Shown one piece after another: positions 8,179 to 16,937 of a stretch of 35,944 nucleotides of DNA; the stretch's first letter is position 1, and each line of letters starts with the position of its first letter. The position numbers and the translations under genes were made by a program. The notes beneath the pieces are model-generated. The model saw only the letters and a list, made by a program, of their open reading frames with translations, ran no database searches and was not told the DNA's origin. The stretch lies in assembly GCA_905234705.1 (NCBI GenBank), contig CAJOIB010000049.1:1-35944 (forward strand). The letters run 5' to 3'. The stretch is from an uncultured Selenomonadaceae bacterium (lineage in GTDB: Bacteria > Bacillota > Negativicutes > Selenomonadales > Selenomonadaceae).

Positions 8179-9495
8179 CTAAATTTTTTCAACCTGCGCG
8201 ACCGCCTCAATGTGCGAACTGTGCGGGAACATATCCACCGGCTGAATTTTTTTTGTATGATAACCAAGTTCAGCCAAAATCGCCAAATCTCGCGCCAATG
8301 TTGCCGGATTGCACGAAACATAAACTATTCGCGCAGGATTCATCGCCGCCAAAGTCTCCAAAACCTTTCTGTCGCAACCAGCGCGCGGCGGGTCGACAAT
8401 CACCACGTCAGCATAAATATCAAGGCGCGGAATAACTTTCACCGCATCGCCTACAATAAATTCAGCGTTGCGAATTTTGTTTTCGCGCGCATTTTTATTA
8501 GCGTCGTCAATCGCCGAATTTACAATTTCCACGCCAATAACTTTGTACGCATTTTTGGCAACATAAAGCCCAATCGTCCCCGTGCCGCAATACGCATCTA
8601 TCACAGTTTCTTTGCCGGTTAAACAAGCAAACTTTTTCGCCGTCTCATATAAAACTTCAGCCTGTGTCGTGTTAACTTGAAAAAACGAACGCGCCGAAAT
8701 ATTAAATTCCAGCTTGCCGATTTTGTCCTTAATCGTCGGCTTACCATACAAAATTTTAGTTTCACGTCCCAAAATTACGTTGTTGTGAAAAGTTTGCACG
8801 TTTTGCTGAATGCTGGTGACGTTGGGCAATTCTGCGCGAATGGCTTTAGCAATATTTTTTTCATTGGGAAGAATTTTCGTAGCGGTGACGAGCACAATCA
8901 TCAATTCGCCATTAAAACCGACGCGGCTCATAACGTGGCGCAAAATCCCCTTGTGCGAATCTTCGTCGTAAGGCGAGATATTAAACCTGCGCAGAATTTT
9001 TTTCACGGCAACCAAAACTTTATCGGCGACGTCTTTTTGAATAAGGCAAATATCGGTATCGATAATTTTATGAGAGCCGCGCGCGTAACAGCCAATCGCC
9101 AAATTTTTGCCAACCGGAAACTGCATTTTATTTCGATAGCGCAAGGGATTTTCCATACCGAGCGTATCAAAAATTTCAACGCCGCGAATTTTCCCAATGC
9201 GTTCGATCGCGTCAACAACTTGCTGACGTTTCCAAATCAGTTGCGCGGGATAACTCAAATGCTGAAGTTGACAGCCGCCGCACTGTTCAAAAATCGGGCA
9301 AATCGGTTGAACTCTATCCGGACTTTCGCGCAGAATTTTAATCAGTTTACCAACCGCGTAATTTTTTTTAGTATCAATAATTTCAGCAGAAACTTTTTCG
9401 CCAGGCAGCGCGCCTTCAACAAAAACTGTCAGATTATCAAGCCGCCCGACACCTTCGCCATTAACGCCCAAACCATTAATTTCAATTTCAATCAT
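8179..9495 (-). CDS. rlmD: 23S rRNA (uracil-C5)-methyltransferase, RlmD/RumA family
   Basis: This SAM-dependent enzyme methylates C5 of uridine in 23S rRNA. The 438 residues hold an N-terminal TRAM RNA-binding domain (1-60), an iron-sulfur cysteine cluster C-P-I-F-E-Q-C-G-G-C (about 85-94, with a further Cys expected later), the SAM motif D-A-Y-C-G-T-G-T-I-G-L, and the catalytic region D-P-P-R-A-G-C-D with V-S-C-N-P-A-T-L-A-R-D near the end. In Bacillota this family may modify one or two sites (RlmCD type), and the sequence alone does not say which; trmA is less likely given the TRAM domain. The ATG at 9495 has GAGGA upstream and overlaps the end of ribF by 8 bases, which suggests coupling. 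Confidence 0.92.
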   Translation of the reverse strand: MIEIEINGLGVNGEGVGRLDNLTVFVEGALPGEKVSAEIIDTKKNYAVGKLIKILRESPDRVQPICPIFEQCGGCQLQHLSYPAQLIWKRQQVVDAIERIGKIRGVEIFDTLGMENPLRYRNKMQFPVGKNLAIGCYARGSHKIIDTDICLIQKDVADKVLVAVKKILRRFNISPYDEDSHKGILRHVMSRVGFNGELMIVLVTATKILPNEKNIAKAIRAELPNVTSIQQNVQTFHNNVILGRETKILYGKPTIKDKIGKLEFNISARSFFQVNTTQAEVLYETAKKFACLTGKETVIDAYCGTGTIGLYVAKNAYKVIGVEIVNSAIDDANKNARENKIRNAEFIVGDAVKVIPRLDIYADVVIVDPPRAGCDRKVLETLAAMNPARIVYVSCNPATLARDLAILAELGYHTKKIQPVDMFPHSSHIEAVAQVEKI

Positions 9496-10408
9496 AATTT
9501 TTCCTCAATGTCATTAAATCTTCGCTCAACTGCAATTTTAAATCTTCAACAGAATCAAAAACTTTTTCGTCGCGAATTTTTTTCACAAAGCTAACTGAAA
9601 TTTCTTCGCCGTAAATATCGCCGCTGAAATTGTCGATAAAAACTTCGAGCCGCCGTTTCGCCACTTTGAAAGTTGGATTATCGCCGATATTCGCAATGCC
9701 GCTGTAAAAATTTTTCCCAATCTTGACGCCCACAATATACGCGCCGTTCGGCAACATCGCGCGGTTATCGTCAATTTCCAAATTCGCCGTAGGAAAACCA
9801 AGCTTGCGCCCGCGTTTATCGCCGTGAACCACCGTTGCAACGTAGGTAAAATTCCTGCCGAGAAGTTCATTCGCCTCAGCCAAATTTCCTTCAGCAATGA
9901 GCGCGCGAATCCTGGTACTGCTGACGCTTTTTTTGCCAATCGTCACCGCAGGGCAAATTTCCGCTTTGAAACCGTAATTTTCGCCCTCGCGCAGGAGCAT
10001 TCGCCCGTTGCCTTTGCCGAGCCTGCCAAATGTATAATTCGGTCCGGTAACGACATACGCCGGAGAAATTTTTTCGCGCAGGAGTTCAAGAAATTCTTCG
10101 GGCGATTTGCGGCTGAGTTCCTTGGTAAATTGAATTTCTATCAAAATTTCGACGCCCAAACTTTCAAAAATATCGCGGCGCAAACTTCGACTTCCTATCA
10201 TTAACGGCGCATTTTCCGGCGACAAAACGCTCAACGGGTGATTTGAAAAAGTGAAAACCATCGAAGTGCCGCCAATTTTTTTAGCAACTTCCACTGCGCG
10301 ACGAATGACGCTGGCGTGCCCCAAATGTACTCCGTCGAACATTCCCAATGCTAATACCGGCTGATTATATTTCTGCGTCAAACCGGCGATTTTTTTTATG
10401 ACTTCCAA
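9488..10408 (-). CDS. ribF: bifunctional riboflavin kinase / FAD synthetase
   Basis: RibF phosphorylates riboflavin to FMN and adenylates FMN to FAD. In the 306 residues the N-terminal nucleotidyltransferase domain shows G-M-F-D-G-V-H-L-G-H (about 22-31), F-S-N-H-P, V-V-T-G-P-N-Y-T-F-G and S-S-T-R-I-R. The C-terminal kinase domain shows G-D-K-R-G-R-K-L-G-F-P-T-A-N and the later N-I-G-D-N-P-T-F. The start is a TTG at 10408 with a GAAGGG-like site upstream; no better start exists. It is first in the operon with rlmD and the TIGR04076-like gene. It is divergent from the NagZ gene, whose promoter lies just outside. Confidence 0.96.
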   Translation of the reverse strand: MEVIKKIAGLTQKYNQPVLALGMFDGVHLGHASVIRRAVEVAKKIGGTSMVFTFSNHPLSVLSPENAPLMIGSRSLRRDIFESLGVEILIEIQFTKELSRKSPEEFLELLREKISPAYVVTGPNYTFGRLGKGNGRMLLREGENYGFKAEICPAVTIGKKSVSSTRIRALIAEGNLAEANELLGRNFTYVATVVHGDKRGRKLGFPTANLEIDDNRAMLPNGAYIVGVKIGKNFYSGIANIGDNPTFKVAKRRLEVFIDNFSGDIYGEEISVSFVKKIRDEKVFDSVEDLKLQLSEDLMTLRKNYD

Positions 10409-10463
10409 AAAATTTACCGCCCTTCCTCAAATGAATTTTATTATAGCAGGTATGGAAAATTTT

Positions 10464-10472
10464 TGCTATAAT
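10464..10472 (+). promoter_or_regulatory. extended -10 promoter of the NagZ gene
   Basis: TGC followed by TATAAT (10467-10472) forms an extended -10 element; no good -35 is seen at the usual distance. The expected transcript start near 10479 places the ribosome site (about 10487) and the GTG at 10503 correctly, and rules out earlier in-frame starts. Confidence 0.65.
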
Positions 10473-10502
10473 ACTTTGAAACGCGATAAGGATGGTGTTT
10501 TT

Positions 10503-11636
10503 GTGAAGTTTAAAATTTTAAGTTTGTTGATGATAATTCTTGCACTGGCGATACTTTGCGGGTGCGATTCTAATGTTACCAAGGACGTGAAAGCCAGAAA
10601 TTTACCCGTTGAGCCGCCCTCTCCCGTTGAAGAAATTTTGAAGAATATGTCGCTGAAAGAAAAAATTGGGCAAATGGTGATGATTGGCGTTTACGGAAAT
10701 TCTATCAACGACGACATCAGATTTTTGTTGGCGCAATACCATATGGGCGGGATTATTTTTTTCGACAGGAATATGGACAGCAAAGCGCAGGTTAGGAAAT
10801 TCGCGGAAGATTTAAATTTGGTGGCTGTTGAAAAAGTTCCGCTTTTTATTGCGGTTGACGAAGAAGGCGGCATTGTTTCACGAATGAAGCACGATTTGAC
10901 GCCGCCGCCCTCTCAAGAAGAAATTGGTTACGGCGGCAATCCGGCTGACGCTTTCAACTACGCGAAATTGAATGCGCAGAATCTGAAAGACATTGGCATT
11001 AATTTAAATTTTGCGCCGGTGGCTGACGTTGGAACGCAAGACACGCGTTCATTTAGCAGTGACGCTGAAATTGTTGCTGAATTTGTATCGAACGCCGCCA
11101 AAGGTTATGAAGACGCGGGACTTTTTTATTGTTTGAAACATTTCCCAGGAATTGGGCGCGGAGTTGTAGATTCTCATCAAGACGTTTCGACAATCGACGC
11201 CAGCAAAGAAATTCTCGACGCTGAAGATTTACTGCCTTTCAAAAAAATTATCGCCGAGCAGGATAATTCCAAATTTATGATAATGGTATCGCATTTGAAA
11301 TACAGCGCGCTTGACGCCGAAAATTCCGCAACACTTTCGCCCGCGATTATGACTGATTTGCTCAGAAATGAATTGGGCTTTACCGGCGTTGTGATAACGG
11401 ACGATTTGGATATGGGCGCGATTGCGAATCACATTGACGCGAATGATATTGGCGTACAAGCGGTATTGGCGGGCGCTGATATTTTATTGAGTTGCCACGA
11501 ATACGATACTCAACAAAAAATTTACGTCAGCATTTTGAATGCGGTTGAGAGCGGCGAGATTTCGCAAGAAAGAATTGATGAGTCGGTACGCAGGATTTTA
11601 AAAATGAAACTTGAATTGACAAGGCAAAACAAATAG
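10503..11636 (+). CDS. nagZ: GH3 beta-N-acetylhexosaminidase, NagZ-like lipoprotein
   Basis: This enzyme probably removes N-acetylglucosamine from muropeptides in cell-wall recycling. The 377 residues start with K-F-K and a hydrophobic stretch, then C-G-C-D at 19-22, a lipobox-like site, so it is likely exported and lipid anchored, unlike cytoplasmic NagZ of enterobacteria. GH3 hallmarks are F-I-A-V-D-E-E-G-G, the acid/base loop K-H-F-P-G-I-G-R-G with D-S-H, and the nucleophile Asp in V-I-T-D-D-L-D-M-G-A. The start is GTG 10503, set by the upstream promoter and an AAGGATGG-type site; an open frame reaches back to 10398 but would start inside the promoter. A nitrilase-family gene follows after 12 bases. 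Confidence 0.9.
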   Translation: MKFKILSLLMIILALAILCGCDSNVTKDVKARNLPVEPPSPVEEILKNMSLKEKIGQMVMIGVYGNSINDDIRFLLAQYHMGGIIFFDRNMDSKAQVRKFAEDLNLVAVEKVPLFIAVDEEGGIVSRMKHDLTPPPSQEEIGYGGNPADAFNYAKLNAQNLKDIGINLNFAPVADVGTQDTRSFSSDAEIVAEFVSNAAKGYEDAGLFYCLKHFPGIGRGVVDSHQDVSTIDASKEILDAEDLLPFKKIIAEQDNSKFMIMVSHLKYSALDAENSATLSPAIMTDLLRNELGFTGVVITDDLDMGAIANHIDANDIGVQAVLAGADILLSCHEYDTQQKIYVSILNAVESGEISQERIDESVRRILKMKLELTRQNK

Positions 11637-11648
11637 GGGGATTGTTAT

Positions 11649-12398
11649 ATGAGAATAGACATAGCGCAATTTAAATCGCATTTGGGCGAGATTGACAAGA
11701 ATTTTGAAATAGCGGCGGATTTTATTAAAAGCGCGAAAAATTCTGACGTGGTGGTATTGCCGGAACTTTGGTCAACCGGTTATTTTCCGACGCCGCTTGA
11801 AAATTTTGCTGACAAAAACGGTGAGCGCACCGCCGAATTTCTAAGCGATTTGTCGAAAAAGATGAACGTTAACATAATCGGCGGCTCGGTTATCGCGGAA
11901 GTTGACGGCAAATATTACAATCGCTGTATGGTGAGCGACCGGCAGGGCGAAATCATTGCAGTTTACGATAAGACGCATTTATTTAGTTTTGCCGATGAGC
12001 AGAAAGTATTCAGCGCGGGCGATAAAATTGTGACGGTGGACTTGGACGGCGTGAAGTGCGGGCTGTCGATTTGTTATGATTTACGTTTTCCGGAATTTAT
12101 AAGGAAGCTGACATTGCAGGGCGCGAAGATTTTATTTGTGCCGTCGGCGTGGAGTTTATTAAGGTTAGTGCCGCGGCAGATATTGACGAAGGCGCGCGCC
12201 ATCGAGAATCAAATTTTTGTGGTATTTGCGAATAGTGCTGGGCGTTCCGAGATTATAAATCCGCTGGGCGTGGTAATTGGCGAAGCGGGCATTAATGAGC
12301 AGAATTTGAGTTTGTCGATAGATTTGGATTCGGGCAAAGAATTTATAAAGGCTATGAATTTGCTTAAGGACAGAAACTTAGCAGTCGACAACTTATAA
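11649..12398 (+). CDS. carbon-nitrogen hydrolase (nitrilase superfamily, omega-amidase-like)
   Basis: This 249-residue cytoplasmic amidohydrolase has the superfamily catalytic triad: Glu in V-L-P-E-L-W (about 38), Lys in Y-D-K-T-H-L-F (about 107) and Cys in S-I-C-Y-D-L-R-F-P-E (about 141). The motif style is closest to omega-amidases, which hydrolyse alpha-keto acid amides such as ketoglutaramate, but substrate cannot be settled here. A strong AGGGGG site precedes the ATG. It follows nagZ closely and is probably cotranscribed. A hairpin with poor T run follows on this strand. Confidence 0.88.
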   Translation: MRIDIAQFKSHLGEIDKNFEIAADFIKSAKNSDVVVLPELWSTGYFPTPLENFADKNGERTAEFLSDLSKKMNVNIIGGSVIAEVDGKYYNRCMVSDRQGEIIAVYDKTHLFSFADEQKVFSAGDKIVTVDLDGVKCGLSICYDLRFPEFIRKLTLQGAKILFVPSAWSLLRLVPRQILTKARAIENQIFVVFANSAGRSEIINPLGVVIGEAGINEQNLSLSIDLDSGKEFIKAMNLLKDRNLAVDNL

Positions 12399-12404
12399 CC
12401 AAAC

Positions 12405-12431
12405 TAAAAAAGGCGCTCACGGATGAGCGCC
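12405..12431 (-). terminator. hairpin terminator between nitrilase-like gene and trkA
   Basis: A perfect 8-bp stem GGCGCTCA / TGAGCGCC with loop CGGA is followed on the minus strand by a T run (12405-12411), so it best terminates trkA, about 95 bases past its stop. The same hairpin recurs at 29896-29915. The sequence to 12526 holds further short palindromes, including ATCACGTGAT, also shared with that second site. Confidence 0.7.
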
Positions 12432-12526
12432 CAATGCGGCGCGCTTGCGTGGCTTGCGTAAGCAAGGCATGCTCTTTAGTATCACGTGATGTGACTATCC
12501 GCGCTTACGCTAAAAGAAAGTTGATA

Positions 12527-13888
12527 TTACACAACAAAACGTTGCTCATTAGTAAACCAGGTTACAACTTCGGGAGCAGAGCCGCGTAAACAAAACAAAA
12601 TTATCTTGTCGCCAGCCAAAAGAATTGTATTACCGTTTGGAATGGCGGCTTTATTTTTGCGCACGTACGCACAGACTAAACAGGATTTCGGCAGTTTCAC
12701 GTCCATTAATCGGTTACCCTCTGCGCGAGCGCCTTTTTGAACGATAACTTCAACGGCCTCAGCTCTAGCGCCTTCCAAAATCGACACGCGCGTAACTCCG
12801 CCGCGCCGAACAAACGCTAAAACTTCACTCGCCGACAAAAGACGCGCCGATATTACAACGTCCACACCAACTTTTTCAATCAAATCAACATATTCAGTGC
12901 GGTAAACGCGAACAACCGTTTTTTTCGCGCCCATATGTTTCGCCAACAGCGCCATCATTAAATTCAACCTGTCATCTTCAGTCAAACAAACAATAACATC
13001 AGCTGAAGCAATTCCTTCCTCAGCAAGCAAATCAACATTCGTGCCGTCGCCGTAAATCGCAATACTGCCGCTTTGCAAAATCTCAGCCATATCTTCACAG
13101 CGCTTGCGATCTTGCTCAATGACTTTGACTGAAACGCCCGAAGAATTCAACTGCATAACCAACGCCCGCGCAATTCGCCCCGCGCCGATTATCATTACCC
13201 GCTCCAACGGTCGAGTATTCTGCTGAACAAAACTTAAACTAAGCTGTTCAATCGACTCTGGGAATCCGATAAAATACGCGCTGTCATGCACTTGAAAAAA
13301 ATCATCGCCGTGCGGAATAATCATCCGATGGTCGCGGTGAATCAGCCCAGCCAAAACTCCCGACGGCAATTTTAAACTTTTCAGCGGAATATTCGCCCAC
13401 TTACTCCATTTGTCAATTTTCGCCTCGAATAGTCGAACTTTCCCGCCTGCAAAATCATCCACATTCAACGCCGCCGGTGTCATTAAAATTCGGTAAATCT
13501 CATTCGCCGCTATCAGCTCCGGATTTATCATCAAATCAATATCAAAATTTTGTTTCAGATAATCCTTCGCTTCGCTCATAAATTGCATATCGCGAATCCG
13601 CGCGATTGTGTGTTTCAAGCCGTGCTTTTTCGCCAGCACGCACGCCACCATATTAACTTCATCAATGTCCGTGACGGCAATAAAAATATCAGCGCCGTTA
13701 ATTTCTGGGTCGTTCAACGTTATCGGATTTGAGCCGTTTTTATTAATCGTCATAACGTCAAGATTTTCTTTAATGGCGGTCAGCTGCTCTTCGTCCTTAT
13801 CGACAACAACAACTTCGATTTTTTCATTGCTGAGAAGTTCGGCGATAGTATAACCGAGTTTGCCCGCGCCTACAATCACCACGCGCAT
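12527..13888 (-). CDS. trkA: Trk system potassium uptake regulatory protein
   Basis: TrkA is the peripheral NAD(H)/ATP-binding subunit that gates a TrkH/TrkG-type potassium channel at the inner membrane. The 453 residues have the full two-fold layout of RCK_N, RCK_C, RCK_N, RCK_C. The first Rossmann motif is G-A-G-K-L-G at the N-terminus with V-V-D-K-D, and the second is G-A-G-R-I-A near 233 with V-I-E-Q-D. Length is normal. The ATG directly follows the TAA of the upstream exported-protein gene, with no good ribosome site, so translation is probably coupled. No trkH is present in the window. Confidence 0.94.
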   Translation of the reverse strand: MRVVIVGAGKLGYTIAELLSNEKIEVVVVDKDEEQLTAIKENLDVMTINKNGSNPITLNDPEINGADIFIAVTDIDEVNMVACVLAKKHGLKHTIARIRDMQFMSEAKDYLKQNFDIDLMINPELIAANEIYRILMTPAALNVDDFAGGKVRLFEAKIDKWSKWANIPLKSLKLPSGVLAGLIHRDHRMIIPHGDDFFQVHDSAYFIGFPESIEQLSLSFVQQNTRPLERVMIIGAGRIARALVMQLNSSGVSVKVIEQDRKRCEDMAEILQSGSIAIYGDGTNVDLLAEEGIASADVIVCLTEDDRLNLMMALLAKHMGAKKTVVRVYRTEYVDLIEKVGVDVVISARLLSASEVLAFVRRGGVTRVSILEGARAEAVEVIVQKGARAEGNRLMDVKLPKSCLVCAYVRKNKAAIPNGNTILLAGDKIILFCLRGSAPEVVTWFTNEQRFVV

Positions 13889-14353
13889 TTATTTTGTTAC
13901 TTTGTCCATAACTTTTTTAGCCTGGTCAATGTCTTTCTTAGTCTGCTTAGCTTTGTCGTAAGTGTCTTTCATCGTGTCAAGCGTAGTTTTACCAGCCTTA
14001 TCCTTGTCAAGAGTGGTCTTGCCGATTTTGTCTTTACCAAGGGTAGTCTTGCCAGTTTTATCTTTGTCGAGGGTGGTCTTACCGATTTTGTCCTTGTCAA
14101 GCGTAGTTTTTCCAACCTTATCTTTGAGTTTATCGGCTTTGTCTTTAGCGCTGTCAACCGTTTTTTTTGCGTCCTCAAGTTGCTGTTTAGTTTCGGTAAT
14201 TTGTTTCTGAGTGTCGTCAATTTTTTTCTTAGTATCGTAAGCTTTTTTGAAATCGCTTAGCGAAGCCGCATCAGCAGTTTGCAAACTTCCGGCGGAAATT
14301 CCAAATACAAATGCGCCAATCAACGCACCGCTCAAGATTTTTTTCAAATTCAT
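13889..14353 (-). CDS. exported lysine-rich protein with decapeptide repeats
   Basis: I do not recognise a family. The 154 residues start with a clear signal peptide (K-K-I-L-S-G-A-L-I-G-A-F, cleavage likely after A-D-A near 29). A predicted coiled coil follows (about 35-78, rich in Lys, Asp and Gln), then five tandem copies of a decapeptide x-G-K-T-T-L-D-K-D-K at 80-129 and a charged tail. It is strongly basic and acidic at once, low complexity, and probably periplasmic or wall associated. A strong AGGGGG site precedes the ATG. It is immediately upstream of trkA with no gap; whether the two functions are related is unknown. Confidence 0.75.
   Translation of the reverse strand: MNLKKILSGALIGAFVFGISAGSLQTADAASLSDFKKAYDTKKKIDDTQKQITETKQQLEDAKKTVDSAKDKADKLKDKVGKTTLDKDKIGKTTLDKDKTGKTTLGKDKIGKTTLDKDKAGKTTLDTMKDTYDKAKQTKKDIDQAKKVMDKVTK
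13967..14116 (-). repeat. five tandem 30-bp coding repeats
   Basis: Five 30-base units encode the decapeptides of the exported protein. Units differ at a few bases; the last diverges. Being a multiple of three, copy changes would keep frame and vary length. Confidence 0.8.
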
Positions 14354-14383
14354 AGTCAGTTCCCCCTAATTTAAGATTTGCTT

Positions 14384-14389
14384 ATTATA
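14384..14389 (-). promoter_or_regulatory. candidate -10 for the exported-protein/trkA operon
   Basis: TATAAT on the minus strand lies 31 bases before the ATG at 14353. No convincing -35 is present at 16-18 bases. Confidence 0.4.
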
Positions 14390-14430
14390 AACCAAATCGC
14401 AAAAAATTTCATTAGCACAAGATTAATTTT

Positions 14431-15870
14431 TCAATAAGCGCCGCGTTCCTGCCAAACCGCCTTGATTGTTTTAAAAAGATACATCAAATCAATCCAAACC
14501 GACCAATTCCGCACGTACCAAGTATCCATAGCAACGCGCTCCGGATAAGTAGTATCACTGCGACCGGAAACCTGCCACATTCCAGTTATCCCTGGCAAAA
14601 CCATATAATACTCGCGAATATTCCCGCCGTAACGCGGAATTTCTTCATCGACAATCGGACGCGGACCAACAAGGCTCATTTCGCCGCGAATAACATTCCA
14701 AAGTTGCGGCAATTCGTCAAGGCTCGTGCGCCGTAAAAATCTTCCCAGCCGTGTCACCCGCGGATCATTCGTCAGCTTGAAAGTTTCTTCCCACTCCTGC
14801 TTAGCCGCTGGATTTTCCTCAAGGTATTTTTTCAATTTTTCCTGCGCGTCCGGTATCATTGTTTTAAATTTGTAGCAAGGAAATTTTTTGCCGTACATTC
14901 CAACTCGCTCGTGAGCAAAAATCGGATTGCCGCGGCTCTCAACCGCTATCGCCAGCGTTATTGAAATTAACAGCGGAGAAATTATCAGCCCGCCAACAAT
15001 CGTAAAAATTAAATCAAATGCCCGCTTGAAAATCCGATTTGACATACTCGAAAGATTATTGCGCAGATTCAGCATTAAAATTTTTTCGCTGAATAAAATC
15101 GACGCGTCAACGCTCGACATCGGCGTCCCAATCAAATCCGGTATGAATGAAATATTTTTTACGCGCGGCTGAATGTCATTAATAATTTCCTGCAGTTGCA
15201 ATTTGCTGATGCCAGGCGCGGCGATAACCACGGTTTTAACTTTGCTCTTGCGAACAATTTTTTTTGCTTCACTGAAACCGCCGAGAATTTTAAATTCATT
15301 GGGCAGATACGTTGAAACAGGGTGGTCGTCAATCAAACCAATCACGTCGTAGCGGTAGCCTAAATCTTCGCGCCAAAATTTTATCACGCGCTCCGCCGTC
15401 AAGCCCGCCCCAATCACTATTACCGGCTCGCTGAATAAATTTCGCAACTTCAAAAATTTCAGTACCGCGTATCGTATTATGCACACGTTAAACAATATCA
15501 AAATTCCAAATAAGATTATGAACAGCCGCGACGCCTGGTCGCCCGCTTTCAAAAAATATATCAAAATTATCGACGCCATCCAGCCGTAAAACACCGATAC
15601 GAAAATGTCGCGCATTGTCTCAACCACCGGTTTCATTTGCCGGTACGAACGCGAATGGCTCAAAAATATCAGAAATAATAACGGCACCCAGCCAAAAATG
15701 TAAATGTTTGAATAGGCGTAATATACTTGATTCCAAAAATCGGCGGCGTTCCTCAAAAAAAACGCTATGTACTCCGTCAAGACAACGCCGATATAATCAA
15801 ACAGCATAAATAACAGCGTCGGTACAAATTCCGGCAATGTTTTTTGAGTTTTAGGTTTCGGCGACTGCAT
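14431..15870 (-). CDS. undecaprenyl-phosphate sugar phosphotransferase, WbaP-like
   Basis: This membrane enzyme starts polysaccharide assembly by moving a sugar-1-phosphate from a UDP-sugar to undecaprenyl phosphate. The 479 residues have several N-terminal membrane segments (about 15-125), a central nucleotide-binding-like domain (V-I-G-A-G-L-T-A-E-R), and a C-terminal bacterial sugar transferase domain beginning K-R-A-F-D-L. That domain shows F-K-T-M, R-R-T-S-L-D-E-L-P-Q-L-W-N-V and S-L-V-G-P-R-P, then G-I-T-G-M-W-Q-V-S-G-R-S. The layout fits WbaP (galactose) best, but sugar specificity is not certain. The ATG has GAGGAG upstream. No glycosyltransferases lie beside it, so it is an isolated initiator gene. 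Confidence 0.92.
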   Translation of the reverse strand: MQSPKPKTQKTLPEFVPTLLFMLFDYIGVVLTEYIAFFLRNAADFWNQVYYAYSNIYIFGWVPLLFLIFLSHSRSYRQMKPVVETMRDIFVSVFYGWMASIILIYFLKAGDQASRLFIILFGILILFNVCIIRYAVLKFLKLRNLFSEPVIVIGAGLTAERVIKFWREDLGYRYDVIGLIDDHPVSTYLPNEFKILGGFSEAKKIVRKSKVKTVVIAAPGISKLQLQEIINDIQPRVKNISFIPDLIGTPMSSVDASILFSEKILMLNLRNNLSSMSNRIFKRAFDLIFTIVGGLIISPLLISITLAIAVESRGNPIFAHERVGMYGKKFPCYKFKTMIPDAQEKLKKYLEENPAAKQEWEETFKLTNDPRVTRLGRFLRRTSLDELPQLWNVIRGEMSLVGPRPIVDEEIPRYGGNIREYYMVLPGITGMWQVSGRSDTTYPERVAMDTWYVRNWSVWIDLMYLFKTIKAVWQERGAY

Positions 15871-15888
15871 GACAAACTCCTCTTACAA

Positions 15889-15925
15889 TAAAAAAGCGGC
15901 GAAAAAGTTTAACCTTCTCCGTCGC
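15889..15925 (-). terminator. intrinsic terminator after the VOC gene
   Basis: On the minus strand GCGACGGAGAA pairs with TTTTTCGCCGC with one mismatch and G-T wobbles, followed by TTTTTTATT. It ends the exported-protein/VOC pair. Confidence 0.7.
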
Positions 15926-15946
15926 ATATTAAATTCGGCAAAAAAT

Positions 15947-16342
15947 TTACTCGGTAATTTCAATCTGATTATTTTCAAAGCCGATAATGCAACTTTCGTA
16001 ATAGCCATCGCCGGTCGTTCGCGGACCGCTGATAACTTCGTAGCCGTCATTTTTCAATTTGGCGGTAAGTTCATCGACTTTCGCTTTGCTGCCAACGCTG
16101 AAGGCAAGGTGGATAAAGCCCGTGCGATTCAAAGTTTTTTCGGCGTCGTCAAGTTCGGGTTTCGTCATAATCTCAAGGCGCGCGCCGTCTTCAAAACTCA
16201 AAAAGTAAGATTTAAAATTCGTGCGCGGATTGTGATATAGATTATTCGATTTGGCGTCAAAATATTTGCAGAAAAAAATTTTCGCGCCTTCCAAATCATT
16301 GAAATAAATAGCAGTGTGTTCAATCTTCACGTCAAACGCCAT
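15947..16342 (-). CDS. VOC-superfamily (glyoxalase/bleomycin-resistance-like) protein
   Basis: This protein has at most 131 residues and two beta-alpha-beta-beta-beta units. Likely metal ligands are His in I-E-H-T-A-I-Y (about 9), Glu in A-R-L-E-I-M (about 57), His in F-I-H-L-A-F-S (about 78) and Glu in I-E-I-T-E near the end, the pattern of lactoylglutathione lyase-type enzymes. The substrate is unknown. The start is uncertain: the ATG at 16342 has AGG directly against it, while the GTG at 16330 gives the family-typical M-K-I-E-H-T-A-I-Y and has AGGATGG at a workable distance. It follows the exported-protein gene by 6 bases. Confidence 0.82.
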   Translation of the reverse strand: MAFDVKIEHTAIYFNDLEGAKIFFCKYFDAKSNNLYHNPRTNFKSYFLSFEDGARLEIMTKPELDDAEKTLNRTGFIHLAFSVGSKAKVDELTAKLKNDGYEVISGPRTTGDGYYESCIIGFENNQIEITE

Positions 16343-16348
16343 CCTAAA

Positions 16349-16918
16349 TTATTTTGTGTCCTCGAAAGTGTAAAGCGATTTTCTGAAATTCATAATATCT
16401 TCTTCGCCCAAATGGTCAACAATGAGTTCGACTTCAACGCAACGCCCTTTGTTCGTGCGGAAAAACATAAACACGCCCTGCTCGTCGGTTTTCAAAACGC
16501 CTTCGACTTCGCCGTCGTCGCCCTTAACTTCGATTTCTTCAGCATTAATCAACATAACGCCCTTATTGTTTTGCGTGATTTTATTAATGCCGACGTACTC
16601 ATAAATATTTTGAGCGCGGAATTTGTCAAGGTATTCGTTCAAAGTTTTTTCGTCAGCTTTGTTAAAATCGGGCGTAGTTTTATTATCGAAGGCGTCAAAA
16701 GTTATTTGAAAGCCCAAAGTGATTTTGCCGCCCTGGCTCGCAAAGACAAGCAACTCACGTTTCGCACTCATATCGACTTTGACCAGCGGCTTAACTGGAC
16801 AAATTATCTTGTAGCCAAAATTTTTACTGGTGTATTCGTAAACGCCACTTGACGCGGCAAGCGCCGTCGCCGAAAAGCACGTTAGCAACAAAGCTATCAT
16901 CAATAGAATTTTTAACAA
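16349..16918 (-). CDS. exported protein of unknown function
   Basis: I do not recognise this protein. It has a hydrophobic signal peptide ending near A-T-A-L-A-A, then about 165 residues of mature sequence with alternating beta-strand character (F-G-Y-K-I-I-C-P-V-K-P; L-L-V-F-A-S-Q-G-G-K-I-T-L-G-F-Q). It is probably periplasmic. The TTG at 16918 is 8 bases from GGAG; the GTG at 16927 overlaps that site and is less likely. The VOC gene follows after 6 bases and a terminator follows that, so these two genes form a small operon. Confidence 0.65.
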   Translation of the reverse strand: MLKILLMIALLLTCFSATALAASSGVYEYTSKNFGYKIICPVKPLVKVDMSAKRELLVFASQGGKITLGFQITFDAFDNKTTPDFNKADEKTLNEYLDKFRAQNIYEYVGINKITQNNKGVMLINAEEIEVKGDDGEVEGVLKTDEQGVFMFFRTNKGRCVEVELIVDHLGEEDIMNFRKSLYTFEDTK

Positions 16919-16937
16919 CAAAATCACTCCAATTTTA

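Noticed and set aside
8677-9594. Long open frame of about 305 codons opposite the rRNA methyltransferase
   Set aside because: It is antisense to rlmD and the ribF end, has no family signature or ribosome site, and has shadow-type composition. Other long antisense frames, such as 16316-16852, were rejected for the same reason.
10398-10502. Upstream extension of the NagZ frame to 10398
   Set aside because: It would start inside the ribF 5' end and across the TATAAT promoter, and the signal peptide begins properly at the GTG at 10503.
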